In this document: positions 54,723 to 63,628 of the stretch, piece by piece
How the letters are laid out: every line of letters begins with the position of its first letter
How positions within the stretch are numbered: the first letter of the stretch is position 1
Assembly (NCBI RefSeq): GCF_022602565.1
Contig: NZ_JALBCV010000001.1
Coordinates: 181,193 to 245,192 of the forward strand
Length of the DNA: 64,000 nucleotides
Reading direction: 5' to 3'
From: Rosenbergiella metrosideri
GTDB lineage: Bacteria > Pseudomonadota > Gammaproteobacteria > Enterobacterales > Enterobacteriaceae
Translations under genes and position numbers: made by a program
Notes under the pieces: model-generated
What the model was told of the DNA's origin: nothing
Databases searched by the model: none
What the model saw: only the letters and a program-made list of their open reading frames with translations

Positions 54723-55816
54723 AAAATCGTCTTCGCGTTTTAGCGCCGACTACGCTTCGCTGGAAGCTGATGCTGACGGTGGGAGCGATTATTGTTATTT
54801 GCCAAGCGATCAGTATCCTCTGGCTTTGGCATGAGAGCCGAGAACAGGTCACTTTGTTGGTGCAAAGTGCCATCAATCACCACGATCGTCATCGTCATTA
54901 TGAAAAAGAGGTGCATGAAGCGGTGGCGAGTTTAGCTGTACCTTCGTTACTGATTATTATTGCCTGTTTAGTGCTCTGTTTTAATGCCATCAGACGAGTC
55001 ACCAAGCCATTGGCTGACCTGAGTAATGTGCTGGTACAGCGTTCCGAAGATAATCTCGATCCCCTCTCTTCAACGAGTGAATACACTGAAATCAGCGCAG
55101 TCGTTGAAGCAATCAATACCATGATGGCGAGATTAACCGTAACCTTAGAGCGAGAGCGGCTGTTTACTGCTGACGTGGCCCATGAATTGCGAACCCCACT
55201 GGCTGGATTACGGCTACATCTTCAACTGATTGAGAAAAAACATCAGCTCAACTTGGGGGATCTGCTTTCACGTTTGGATCAAATGACCGACAGTGTTGCT
55301 CAACTACTCAAACTTGCTCGCGTGGGTCAATCTTTTGCCGCCGGAAGTTATCAATATTTCGATATTATGGCAGCGGTTATCACTCCCATGCTGCCGGAGT
55401 GTGAACGGCAGTTAGCCCAGCGCCAGCAATCGTTGGTGGTTGAGACCCCTGCTACAGCCTTACAGTTACGAGGGGATATTACGTTGTTACAGATGGTGAT
55501 ACAGAACCTTGTTCAGAATGCTCACCGTTACAGCCCGCCAAACTCAGCTATTACCTTACGAGTGTCTGCACAGGACTTAAATATCTGTATTGAGATCGAT
55601 GATCAAGGCCCTGGTATTGATCTGAATAAGGCGACGGAATTAAGTAAAGCTTTTGTACGAATGGACCGCCGATATGATGGGATTGGCCTTGGGCTAAATA
55701 TCGTGCAACGTATTTGTCAATTACACCGCAGCCAGTTTACCTTGACCAATTTGCAGCCTATCGGTTGCCGCGCCACCGTAACACTGCCCCAGCTGATACC
55801 GCACATCGAGGCGTAG
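54719..55816 (+). CDS. basS: Sensor histidine kinase BasS/PmrB
   Basis: 365 aa, overlapping basR by 4 bp. Two membrane segments (about residues 16-40 and 72-95) flank a short periplasmic loop. The loop (about 41-71) contains [12 protein letters not shown]: it is rich in His with acidic residues where E. coli PmrB has ExxE motifs for Fe(III) and Al(III). A HAMP-like linker, the phospho-acceptor His in [16 protein letters not shown] (about 150) and the ATP-binding NAHRYSP...IDDQGPGID...[10 protein letters not shown] blocks follow. It senses cation or acid stress and signals to BasR. Confidence 0.9.
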   Translation: MKNRLRVLAPTTLRWKLMLTVGAIIVICQAISILWLWHESREQVTLLVQSAINHHDRHRHYEKEVHEAVASLAVPSLLIIIACLVLCFNAIRRVTKPLADLSNVLVQRSEDNLDPLSSTSEYTEISAVVEAINTMMARLTVTLERERLFTADVAHELRTPLAGLRLHLQLIEKKHQLNLGDLLSRLDQMTDSVAQLLKLARVGQSFAAGSYQYFDIMAAVITPMLPECERQLAQRQQSLVVETPATALQLRGDITLLQMVIQNLVQNAHRYSPPNSAITLRVSAQDLNICIEIDDQGPGIDLNKATELSKAFVRMDRRYDGIGLGLNIVQRICQLHRSQFTLTNLQPIGCRATVTLPQLIPHIEA

Positions 55817-55818
55817 TA

Positions 55819-56886
55819 CTATGCCTTATTGAGTTTTTTTTCACGCAGTAAAAGTGCTTCTTTACGGGCCACGCCCCAGCGATAACCCGAGAGTTTTCCA
55901 TCGCGCTTCACCACGCGATGACAAGGGATCACAATAGCGAGCCGGTTGGCCGCACAGGCTTGGGCAACGGCGCGAACGGCTTTAGGGGAACCGAGCTGCT
56001 CGGCAATATCGGTATAACTAACGGTTGAACCTAGGGGGATATCACGTAACGCCCGCCACACACGCTCTTGAAAGACAGTACCTTGAATATCCAAGGGCAA
56101 GTGCCAGATCGAGCCGGGGTGTTCAATGTAACCAATGACTTGGGCGACGATCTGTTCATAATGCGCATCCCCGCCCACCAAAATAGCGTGAGGATATTGT
56201 TGCTGAAATTGTTCAATTAACGATTCAGGCTCATCACCTAAGCTGATCGCACAGACCCCCTTCTCGCTTTGCGCTACCAGTACCGAGCCAAGGCTACACT
56301 GTCCGAGTGCAAAATAGATCGTCACTCCCGCAGCGCCCTGTCGATAGTGCTTCGCTGTCATCCCGAGGCGCAGCGAGGCATTTTCGTAAAATCGGCTATT
56401 TGCGTTAAAACCGGCTTGGTATATGGCCTCGCTGACCGATTGCTGTGGATTATTAAGCTGTTCTCGTAAGCGTATGGCACGCAATCCTTCACTATATGCT
56501 TTCGGCGTCAGTCCCGTTACCGATTTGAAAATACGGTGAAGATAGCCGCTGCTCACTGCACAATGATTGGCCAGTGTCGATAAATCCGGTGACTGTTCAG
56601 CATTCTCGATCAGATAACAGCTCTTTTTTACGATGGCGATCCACTTCGCAGGACAGTGCGGCATTGGTGTGCTAGCCTCGCTTAAGGTATAGCCTGCCGC
56701 CTCGGCCGACGCACTATCACGAAAAAATTCGACATTGTCTCGGGCAGGTAAAATCGTCACGGCACTGGGGGGGCAATATTGACCAGTAGAGCGAACGGCC
56801 ACGACAAAGTAGTCATCGGCGGTGGTATCACGGGTCTTCACGGCTTGCCAACAGGCGTCATCATTCGGATAGCATGGGGTAACCAT
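55819..56886 (-). CDS. ada: Ada-type bifunctional regulator/O6-methylguanine-DNA methyltransferase with degenerate N-terminal zinc site
   Basis: 355 aa, nearly collinear with E. coli Ada. The C-terminal MGMT domain has the methyl acceptor Cys322 in IPCHRVV and the AraC-type helix-turn-helix (about residues 100-185) is complete. In the N-terminal domain, where E. coli Ada uses Cys38, 42, 69 and 72 to bind zinc and accept phosphotriester methyl groups, this protein has Cys38, Ala42, Ser69 and Ser72. So three of four zinc ligands are lost, and methylation-dependent activation through Cys38 is doubtful. No obvious Ada box (AAAGCGCA-like) is seen upstream. It starts 213 bp from the divergent AroE-like gene. 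C-terminal repair should remain active. Confidence 0.85.
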   Translation of the reverse strand: MVTPCYPNDDACWQAVKTRDTTADDYFVVAVRSTGQYCPPSAVTILPARDNVEFFRDSASAEAAGYTLSEASTPMPHCPAKWIAIVKKSCYLIENAEQSPDLSTLANHCAVSSGYLHRIFKSVTGLTPKAYSEGLRAIRLREQLNNPQQSVSEAIYQAGFNANSRFYENASLRLGMTAKHYRQGAAGVTIYFALGQCSLGSVLVAQSEKGVCAISLGDEPESLIEQFQQQYPHAILVGGDAHYEQIVAQVIGYIEHPGSIWHLPLDIQGTVFQERVWRALRDIPLGSTVSYTDIAEQLGSPKAVRAVAQACAANRLAIVIPCHRVVKRDGKLSGYRWGVARKEALLLREKKLNKA

Positions 56887-57098
56887 TGGGCGTTAACTCC
56901 TGACAGTGACTGAGTGGCATAGACGATAGAGGATTATACTGTTCATTAATATCCGTTTGTTAACCTGCTATCCTTTTACAGAAATATTCACTGGTATGAT
57001 CACGCAATATGTTTCTGCGTCGCATTTTTTTAGCGTTTATCTTCCAATGGAATCGGTTCATTGATAATAATATCGCTATATATTATGACTAGGACTGA

Positions 57099-57911
57099 AT
57101 GATGCTCAATAAAGATACTCAACTCTGTATTTCTCTTTCCGGCCGCCCCAGTAATATTGGCACCCGTTTTCATAATTATCTTTATCAGAAACTCGATATT
57201 GATTTTATTTATAAGGCTTTCTCGACGACCGATATAGAAGCGGCGATCAAAGGCGTGCGAGCATTAGGGATCCGCGGTTGTTCAGTTTCTATGCCCTTTA
57301 AAGAGAGCTGCATTCCTTTTATCGATCACTTGACAGATTCGGCTAAAGCGATCGATTCCGTCAATACCATCGTCAATGATAACGGTGTACTCACCGCTTA
57401 TAACACCGATTTTTTAGCTATTCGCCAGTTGATCACCGACCATCTGCCAGACAACTCACAAACTGTGCTGGTACAGGGTGCAGGCGGTATGGCTAAGGCC
57501 GTGGTGGCTGCCTTTCATAATGCCGGATTCACTCAACTCAGCGTAATGGCGCGTAATGAGCAGAGCGGTAAAGCGCTTGCAGAGAAGTATCACTATCGCT
57601 ATCAGTCGCCCGACGAGGCTACGACTGCCGATATTATCGTCAATGTCACCCCAATAGGCATGACCGGCGGCGCTGAAAGTGACACCCTCGCCTTTGCCGA
57701 ATCGATCGTGGATGCGGCTGACACAGTCTTCGACGTTGTTGCGTTCCCGGCACAAACCCCTCTGGTGAAAAAAGGTCATGCACTGGGTAAAAAAGTACTG
57801 AGTGGTGATCAGGTGATTGCGCTACAAGCGTTAGAGCAATTTGCGTTATATACTGGAGTGAGACCCAGTGACGCATTAATGCAAGAGGCCTCTATTTTCT
57901 CCCGCCAATAA
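57099..57911 (+). CDS. Shikimate 5-dehydrogenase-like protein (AroE family)
   Basis: 270 aa. It has the substrate-domain element GCSVSMPFKESC (catalytic Lys about residue 68), DSVNTIV, the Asp in AYNTDFLAI, and the NADP loop VQGAGGMAKAV (about 125-135). The SMPFKE form replaces the SVTIPHK form of AroE and is typical of the HI0607/SDH-like branch, where a function in the shikimate pathway is less clear and quinate or other substrates are possible. A second ATG three bases on could also be the start. Confidence 0.82.
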   Translation: MMLNKDTQLCISLSGRPSNIGTRFHNYLYQKLDIDFIYKAFSTTDIEAAIKGVRALGIRGCSVSMPFKESCIPFIDHLTDSAKAIDSVNTIVNDNGVLTAYNTDFLAIRQLITDHLPDNSQTVLVQGAGGMAKAVVAAFHNAGFTQLSVMARNEQSGKALAEKYHYRYQSPDEATTADIIVNVTPIGMTGGAESDTLAFAESIVDAADTVFDVVAFPAQTPLVKKGHALGKKVLSGDQVIALQALEQFALYTGVRPSDALMQEASIFSRQ

Positions 57912-57927
57912 GGTTTACTGTCCTTAA

Positions 57928-57954
57928 GGCACGGGAAACGCTTTTTTCCGTGCC
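57928..57954 (+). terminator. Hairpin terminator after the AroE-like gene
   Basis: GGCACGG (57928-57934) pairs with CCGTGCC (57948-57954), extended inward by GAAA against TTTT. It lies right after the stop codon. The downstream side is not T-rich, but the loop side is. Confidence 0.5.
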
Positions 57955-58033
57955 CGTTATGGCATATCATCTGCCGGTCTCGTTGAGACCCACCCTTGAT
58001 GGTGCTCCCTAATCTGCTATGAGCGCTTGAGCC

Positions 58034-58654
58034 ATGACTGTTCTTCTGCATTTTATTGATGTATTTGGTACTTTTGTTTTCGCATTGAGTGGCGCAACAG
58101 TCGGTGTTCGGCATCGCTTTGATCTGTTTGGCGTTTTTGTCTTAGCCTTTGTCACGGCGGTAGGGGGTGGCTGTGTTAGGGATATCTGTTTAGGTGCTAC
58201 CCCTCCTGCTGGATTGATCAATGTTGAGTACCTTGCCTGTGTCATCATCGCGATTATGTTGATCAGTTTTTTTCAAAAGATTGTGTTCTCTTTCGAGAAA
58301 CCTGCCCTCTTCTTTGATGCTCTAGGGCTTGGTTTTTTCGCCGCCTTTGGTGCAAACAAAGCCTACGTACATACCCATGAGATCTTTTTTTCTATTTTAA
58401 TGGGTTGTATCAGCGCCGTGGGCGGTGGATGTCTACGGGATATTCTTACTGGCCGTTCTCCTGTGATCCTCACTAAAGAGATTTATGCGAGTGCGGCATT
58501 GATTGGTGCGGGTATTCAGATTTTAGGCTCATCGGGTATTATTCCGCCGCAATACAGTATTTGGCTCGCGATTGGCAGCTGCACGGCGATACGGTTACTT
58601 TCACTGCGCTATAACATCACGCTAAAAACCATCGCCAATAAGTATCTTGATTAA
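58034..58654 (+). CDS. TRIC-type cation channel family protein (YicG-like)
   Basis: 206 aa, nearly all hydrophobic, with two homologous halves of three helices each. The repeat signature GGGCVRDI (about residues 44-51) and GGGCLRDI (about 130-137) is typical of the family (formerly UPF0126). In bacteria, TRIC homologues form trimeric cation channels. It does not seem to be co-regulated with neighbours: 122 bp from the AroE-like gene and 90 bp from nfsB. Confidence 0.88.
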   Translation: MTVLLHFIDVFGTFVFALSGATVGVRHRFDLFGVFVLAFVTAVGGGCVRDICLGATPPAGLINVEYLACVIIAIMLISFFQKIVFSFEKPALFFDALGLGFFAAFGANKAYVHTHEIFFSILMGCISAVGGGCLRDILTGRSPVILTKEIYASAALIGAGIQILGSSGIIPPQYSIWLAIGSCTAIRLLSLRYNITLKTIANKYLD

Positions 58655-58743
58655 TAAGTTAACCCTATGTGCTTGATGTATTGCTCTACTCGATAGAATT
58701 CTTTACCGTATTAAGATATTCGCGCACAAGGGTCCCTTATAAT

Positions 58744-59388
58744 ATGAACATTACTGAACTGGCTTCTAATCGTTTTACCACTAAAGCCTATGATGCCTCA
58801 CGCCCACTGACTGAACAGCAGATCGCTGATGTCCTGTCGTTGCTACAGAACAGCCCTTCTACGCTTAATCTGCAAGGTTGGCATTTCCATGTGATCACCA
58901 CCGAGGCTGGCCGTAAAAAAATTGCGCCCGCTATCTTCGATCTGAATAAAACCAAAGTGGCACAAGCCCCTCTTGCTATCGTTTTCTCCAGTATCAATGG
59001 TATCAGTGAGCAACACTTAGACGAGTTAGTGGCGCAAGAAGCGCAAGATGGCCGTTTTCGTGATACGGAATCTCGCCAGAAAAATGATGCAGGTCGCCGC
59101 AGTTATATTAATAATGTTGCCCACTCCCCTGAGTTTCAGCATAAGTGGATGGAGCGTCAACTCTATATTGCCTTAGGCTTCTTATTACTTGGTGCCCCTG
59201 CACTCGGTCTACATGCTACGCCTATCGAGGGCTTTGATACCCAAGAGATGGATAATATTCTGGGATTAGAGGCTCAAGGTTTGCACAGTGTCGTGATGGC
59301 AACGGTTGGCTATAACAGCGATGCAGATTTCAATGCGCAGCTCCCTAAGTCCCGCTTCCCACTCGATAAAATTATCACTAAGTTATAA
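58744..59388 (+). CDS. nfsB: Oxygen-insensitive NAD(P)H nitroreductase NfsB
   Basis: 214 aa from ATG at 58744, which gives MNITELASNRFTTKAYD in line with E. coli NfsB; the open frame further upstream is not needed. Conserved: SPSTLNLQGWHF (FMN site), GRFRDTESRQKNDAGRR, ALGFLLLGAPALGLHATPIEGFD and LPKSRFP. It is an FMN homodimer that reduces nitro compounds and quinones. It is not RutE, which has a different, shorter sequence. Confidence 0.9.
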   Translation: MNITELASNRFTTKAYDASRPLTEQQIADVLSLLQNSPSTLNLQGWHFHVITTEAGRKKIAPAIFDLNKTKVAQAPLAIVFSSINGISEQHLDELVAQEAQDGRFRDTESRQKNDAGRRSYINNVAHSPEFQHKWMERQLYIALGFLLLGAPALGLHATPIEGFDTQEMDNILGLEAQGLHSVVMATVGYNSDADFNAQLPKSRFPLDKIITKL

Positions 59389-59393
59389 CCGTT

Positions 59394-59423
59394 AATTCGG
59401 TAATCACTAAAGATTACCGAATT
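59394..59423 (+). terminator. Hairpin terminator after nfsB
   Basis: A perfect 12-bp stem (AATTCGGTAATC 59394-59405, GATTACCGAATT 59412-59423) with a 6-nt loop just after the nfsB stop. A short T-rich stretch follows. Confidence 0.75.
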
Positions 59424-59503
59424 GTTGATTTCCAGCCCCCTTTCCCCCAAAAGCATTTAGGTATATTGTTTTACTATTACTTAGCAGCAAGGATCAGGCG
59501 GAT

Positions 59504-61201
59504 ATGGAACAACAAGCTTTAGCATTGCTCAACACGTTATCGGGCATTGTCGGTAACAAGCAAGTCTTAACCTCTCAAGATGATAAGTCCTTTTACACTA
59601 CTGGGTTTCGTGTCGGCCAAGGCGAGGCACTCGCCGTAATTATCCCCGAATCCTTGTCTGCACTCTGGCAGGTATTGAAACACTGCGTTGCCGCAGAGGT
59701 TATTATTTTGATGCAAGCCTCGAATACCGGGATTACTGGCGGCTCGACGCCGGATGGTAACGACTACGATCGTCCTATCATTATCATCAGTACTCGCCGC
59801 TTAAAAGGGATTCAGGTTATCGATGATGGCCAACAGGTCATCGTTTATCCTGGCTCTACCCTTACCGAATTAGAAGATACCCTTAGGCCCTTACAGCGAG
59901 AGCCTCATTCGGTGATTGGTTCGTCCTGTATCGGTGCCTCAGTTATCGGTGGCTTATGTAATAACTCAGGTGGGTCACTCATTCGGCGGGGACCCGCCTT
60001 CACTGAAAAATCGCTTTACGCGCAGATTAGCGAGCAAGGTGAAATTTCCCTCGTTAACCATCTAGGGATCGAGTTAGGGGAAACACCTGAAGAAATCTTA
60101 CATAATCTTGAGGCCAAACAGTTCACTACCGGGGATTCCGATACGTGGCAAGGCAAGATATGGGCCGATGATTACGCTGAGAAACTGCGTGATACCAACT
60201 CTGCAACCCCCGCGCGTTTTAATGGCGACCCGCATTATTTACATGACAGCGCAGGGTGTGCTGGAAAGATTATCGTTTTTGCGGCAAGGCTTGCCACCTT
60301 TCCTGCCAGTAAAGGGACAGAGACCTATTATATTGGGACTAATGATGAAAAAGTCCTGATAGCGCTGCGACGGTTTCTATTAACGAAGCTCGATCAGTTA
60401 CCGATCCAAGCGGAATATATCCACGCTAATGCCTTCGATATGACGCTACGTTATGCCAAGCATCTGATCTTGGCGATACGCCAACTCGGCCCTCAGTCGA
60501 TTCCCGGTATGATGGCGAAAAAAGCAAAATGGGACGTCAGAGTAAAAAATATTAAGTGCCTACCAAAGAATTTAACCGATCGCTTGATTCAAGGCTTCAA
60601 TCAAATTACACCTCCGCTCGTCGCCAAGCGTATCTTAGACTATCGCCGTCGCTATCCGCATCATTTATTGATAAAAGTGGACAGTGAACAAGCCGCGCAA
60701 ATGACTGCCCTGCTGAATACCTTTTTTAGCGACCAGCAAGGTGATTTTTTTATCTGCGATAAAAACGAGGCCCAAGATGCGTTTTTAATCCGCTTTGCGG
60801 TCGGTGGGGCTGCGATTTCGTATTGTGATTATTTGGGTATCGACCCTAATGAGCGCCTGATAGCCTTTGATGCGGCATTTCGCCGTAACGACGAGCAATG
60901 GTTATTTGATCTTCCTGCTCACCTTCAGGACCAAATTCAAGCCGATTCTTGTTGCGGGCACTTTTTCTGTTTAGTGAACCATCAGGACTATATATTAAAA
61001 CCTGGGGTCGATGGTAAGCAGTTTAAGCAAGAGGTTATCGACTATATTGAACGGCGTGGTGCACGCTATCCTGCTGAACATAATGTGGGGCATTTATATG
61101 CTGCGCAGGAAGATTATCAGCAACATTGGCGCGAACTCGATCCCACTAATAGCTGTAATCCGGGAATAGGTAAGACGAGTCGGCGCAAGTTTTGGCAATA
61201 A
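59504..61201 (+). CDS. dld: Quinone-dependent D-lactate dehydrogenase
   Basis: 565 aa (E. coli Dld is 571). FAD-binding PCMH-type domain in the first third: IILMQASNTGITGGSTPDGNDYDRPIIIIS (about residues 67-96) and SCIGASVIGGLCNNSGGSLIRRGPAFTE; the membrane-association and cap domains follow, and the C terminus HNVGHLYAAQEDYQQHWRELDPTNSCNPGIGKTS closes it. It oxidises D-lactate to pyruvate and feeds ubiquinone at the inner face of the membrane. It ends at a shared terminator. Confidence 0.94.
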   Translation: MEQQALALLNTLSGIVGNKQVLTSQDDKSFYTTGFRVGQGEALAVIIPESLSALWQVLKHCVAAEVIILMQASNTGITGGSTPDGNDYDRPIIIISTRRLKGIQVIDDGQQVIVYPGSTLTELEDTLRPLQREPHSVIGSSCIGASVIGGLCNNSGGSLIRRGPAFTEKSLYAQISEQGEISLVNHLGIELGETPEEILHNLEAKQFTTGDSDTWQGKIWADDYAEKLRDTNSATPARFNGDPHYLHDSAGCAGKIIVFAARLATFPASKGTETYYIGTNDEKVLIALRRFLLTKLDQLPIQAEYIHANAFDMTLRYAKHLILAIRQLGPQSIPGMMAKKAKWDVRVKNIKCLPKNLTDRLIQGFNQITPPLVAKRILDYRRRYPHHLLIKVDSEQAAQMTALLNTFFSDQQGDFFICDKNEAQDAFLIRFAVGGAAISYCDYLGIDPNERLIAFDAAFRRNDEQWLFDLPAHLQDQIQADSCCGHFFCLVNHQDYILKPGVDGKQFKQEVIDYIERRGARYPAEHNVGHLYAAQEDYQQHWRELDPTNSCNPGIGKTSRRKFWQ

Positions 61202-61205
61202 CTGA

Positions 61206-61238
61206 AAATGGCGTTCTCCTTGTGGAAGAACGCCATTT
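61206..61238. terminator. Bidirectional terminator between dld and the oxidoreductase gene
   Basis: A perfect 12-bp stem (AAATGGCGTTCT 61206-61217, AGAACGCCATTT 61227-61238) with a 9-nt loop between convergent genes. Confidence 0.8.
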
Positions 61239-61241
61239 AGC

Positions 61242-62111
61242 TTACTGCTTTTCGAGATATTGTGCGATTACCGAGAGATCTTTCTCCCCCAATCCGGCGT
61301 CTACTGCAGCCTGCCACAGTGATGTGATCGAATGTAGATTTGGCATCTGCTCAGCCCCGCCAGCTTCTGCGGCGAGCGTTGCATCTTTTAACGCCCACTT
61401 CAACTGCATCTGCGGCGCGTAGGTGCCTTCATCAATCATCTCCAATTTCGTTTTCGCATAAGGGGCTGCGAGCGGTCCCCCCTCTAAGACTGACCAGAGC
61501 GTTTTGGGACTAAAACCCAGTTGCTTAGCTAAGCAGTGGCTTTCCGCCAAACTTTGTACCAGACCGATTAACCAACTGTTGACCACGAGTTTCATGGCGC
61601 TACCTGCTCCGGCATCACCTAACCAGTGAGTGCCTTTGCTGATGGCCGTAAATACGGGTTCGATGGTTGATTGTAGTGTGCGATCGCCGCTAGCAAGTAT
61701 CGATATCTGTGCCATTTCTGCGGGTTTTTTTGTTCCTGAAACCGGGGCGTCGATAAAACCGACATCAGGACGTTTCTCTTTCAATAAGGTATGGAGTTGC
61801 TGCGTAGCATCGACGCCTATCGTTCCCATTTGAACGACGATGGCTTGGTCTGCTAAAGCATCAATGACGTGGTGCATAACCTCCAAGGTGATTTCAGCAT
61901 TAGCGAGCATGACCAGCACCACTTCACTTCCCTCAACCGCTTGAGCCGGGGTAGAGGCTAGGGTCGCGCCCTGTTCAGCTAAGTCTTTCCCTTTTTCTGC
62001 GCTACGGTTCCATACCCTTAACGTAAAATTATTTCTAAGTAAGTTGCTGGCAAAAGCGTGACCCATTGCCCCTAACCCAAGTACTGAAACAGTGTTAATC
62101 TTCGTTGGCAT
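61242..62111 (-). CDS. NAD(P)-dependent beta-hydroxyacid dehydrogenase (GarR/HIBADH family)
   Basis: 289 aa. The cofactor loop VLGLGAMGHAFASNLL (about residues 10-25), the substrate segment DAPVSGTKKPAE (about 120-131) and the catalytic Lys in GSAMKLVVNSW (about 170) are all seen. This is the 3-hydroxyisobutyrate/tartronate semialdehyde reductase family; GarR/GlxR-type substrates are plausible, but it is alone and the exact substrate is unknown. Confidence 0.85.
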   Translation of the reverse strand: MPTKINTVSVLGLGAMGHAFASNLLRNNFTLRVWNRSAEKGKDLAEQGATLASTPAQAVEGSEVVLVMLANAEITLEVMHHVIDALADQAIVVQMGTIGVDATQQLHTLLKEKRPDVGFIDAPVSGTKKPAEMAQISILASGDRTLQSTIEPVFTAISKGTHWLGDAGAGSAMKLVVNSWLIGLVQSLAESHCLAKQLGFSPKTLWSVLEGGPLAAPYAKTKLEMIDEGTYAPQMQLKWALKDATLAAEAGGAEQMPNLHSITSLWQAAVDAGLGEKDLSVIAQYLEKQ

Positions 62112-62418
62112 TTTGGCTTCCTCTTGTGAGTCAACACAGTGTAGTGCAGAACAATCGATTAGTGGGCGTTAAGCAAGGCTGAAACATATTTTGTAGTACA
62201 ACTGATCGCTTTGAAATATTGCATTAGGGGTTATCGAGAGTGCAATAGGGCTGTGATTATCTAGTCATCTTGACTGTGTGCTAATACGGTAGGTTGCGTA
62301 AGAAGCTCAGAGTGAGACTCATAAGTGTCGTAGTCGACCATTATGACCCACAAGAACATGTAGCTGCTTGCTGTCGGTCCCTCCTCCCAATTTCCTTTCA
62401 ATTACCTTACGCGGTGAA
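62112..62418. other. Intergenic region
   Basis: About 307 bp upstream of the dehydrogenase (promoter on the minus strand) and downstream of the AbrB-family gene. Nothing coding was recognised. A short plus-strand frame at 62294 is likely a shadow of the AbrB-family gene. Confidence 0.4.
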
Positions 62419-63465
62419 TCAATGTAGCCAACGTGCAATCAAACGAGATAAGGCTGGCCCTAAACAGAGCACGGCAATAAAACGACCTGTTTGCATCGAC
62501 ATGACAAAGGGCTGATTCACTGACACTGATGACGCAATAATGGCTACAGAATCGGCACCCCCCGGGCTAGTGGCTAAATAGGCACTTAATGGATCGATGC
62601 CCGCATATTCCACTAACATCCACGCAAACAGGCAGCAAATAGCCATCAACAAAATGACCGATAATAGAGTGGCGGGTAATGTATGGAAAGCATAACGTAG
62701 AATATCTTTAGTAAAACGTGAACCTATGCTCCAGCCAATCATGGCATAAGCCATAGCGAGTAAAGGCAACGGTAACTCAATCTGCAGGCCACCGACATTC
62801 ATGGCGAGATTACTCATGATCATGCTCAGTAATAGAGGGGCCGCGGGAAGCGCAATGAATCTGGAGAGTATTAAGGCAAATAGGATAATCGCTAAGGTAA
62901 TGATAAAAGCGCCCCAAGCAATAGGCTGTTCGAGTTGCGTAATCGCCGAGGTGGCAGCGCTTTCAGGAGCCAGATAGTGACTAACAACGGTAGCGAGTAG
63001 CGTTACCAGTAGTACACGCAAATATTGCATAAAGGCGACTAACCGGACGTCAGCACCAAAATTTCCGGCCATCAGGGTCATGGCCGTCGCCCCGCCAGGG
63101 GAGGATCCCCACAGGGCAGTCGTCCCGGGTAGGACTTTACATTTTGCTAGCACTGCGCCTAATAAAGTGCTGACTGCGATCACCGAAAATACTGTCATGA
63201 TAAAAATAGGCCAGGTGTGCTGCATCTCTTTAAACACTTCGATTGGCATGGCACGTGCAATCATCGCCCCTACCACCGCCTGTGCAGCACGAAACAGTGT
63301 GCGATTCAATGAGACCATCTGTTTGGTCACCGCAAAAAGTATTGCGATAAACATCGGTCCCAGGAGTAAGGCCGCCGGAAGATGGATTGATTCTAGTAAG
63401 GACACAGCGACTAGACTGAGAACAATTAATACAAGCCAACGTACTACACGCGGTGAATGTAACAC
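62419..63465 (-). CDS. AbrB-family membrane protein (ammonia monooxygenase-like, YbgN group)
   Basis: 348 aa with about ten membrane segments in two similar halves. GSSPGGATAMTLMAGNFGADVRLVAFMQYLRVLLVTLLA (about residues 119-157) and YLATSPGGADSVAIIASSVSVNQPFVMSMQTGRFIAVL (about 298-335) are the paired repeat signatures of the family, which has no settled function; despite the name it is not the Bacillus AbrB regulator. It starts 164 bp from the divergent SrfA-like gene. Confidence 0.82.
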   Translation of the reverse strand: MLHSPRVVRWLVLIVLSLVAVSLLESIHLPAALLLGPMFIAILFAVTKQMVSLNRTLFRAAQAVVGAMIARAMPIEVFKEMQHTWPIFIMTVFSVIAVSTLLGAVLAKCKVLPGTTALWGSSPGGATAMTLMAGNFGADVRLVAFMQYLRVLLVTLLATVVSHYLAPESAATSAITQLEQPIAWGAFIITLAIILFALILSRFIALPAAPLLLSMIMSNLAMNVGGLQIELPLPLLAMAYAMIGWSIGSRFTKDILRYAFHTLPATLLSVILLMAICCLFAWMLVEYAGIDPLSAYLATSPGGADSVAIIASSVSVNQPFVMSMQTGRFIAVLCLGPALSRLIARWLH

Positions 63466-63628
63466 ACGCCCTCCCTGTCAATCGTGAGCGGTGGAATAAC
63501 TATACGGCTAATAATAGTAATAATAGCCTAGTTAGACAGACTTAACGTAATCTATTCGCAGCATAAGGTGAGACTAGCCTCCGTATCATAAGTCATTAAT
63601 CACGCAGAATGAATAGATTGGATGGCTG

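Noticed and set aside
58744-59388. Nitroreductase as the missing RutE
   Set aside because: The sequence follows NfsB (GRFRDTESRQKNDAGRR, LPKSRFP), not the shorter RutE, and it is 35 kb from the rut genes.
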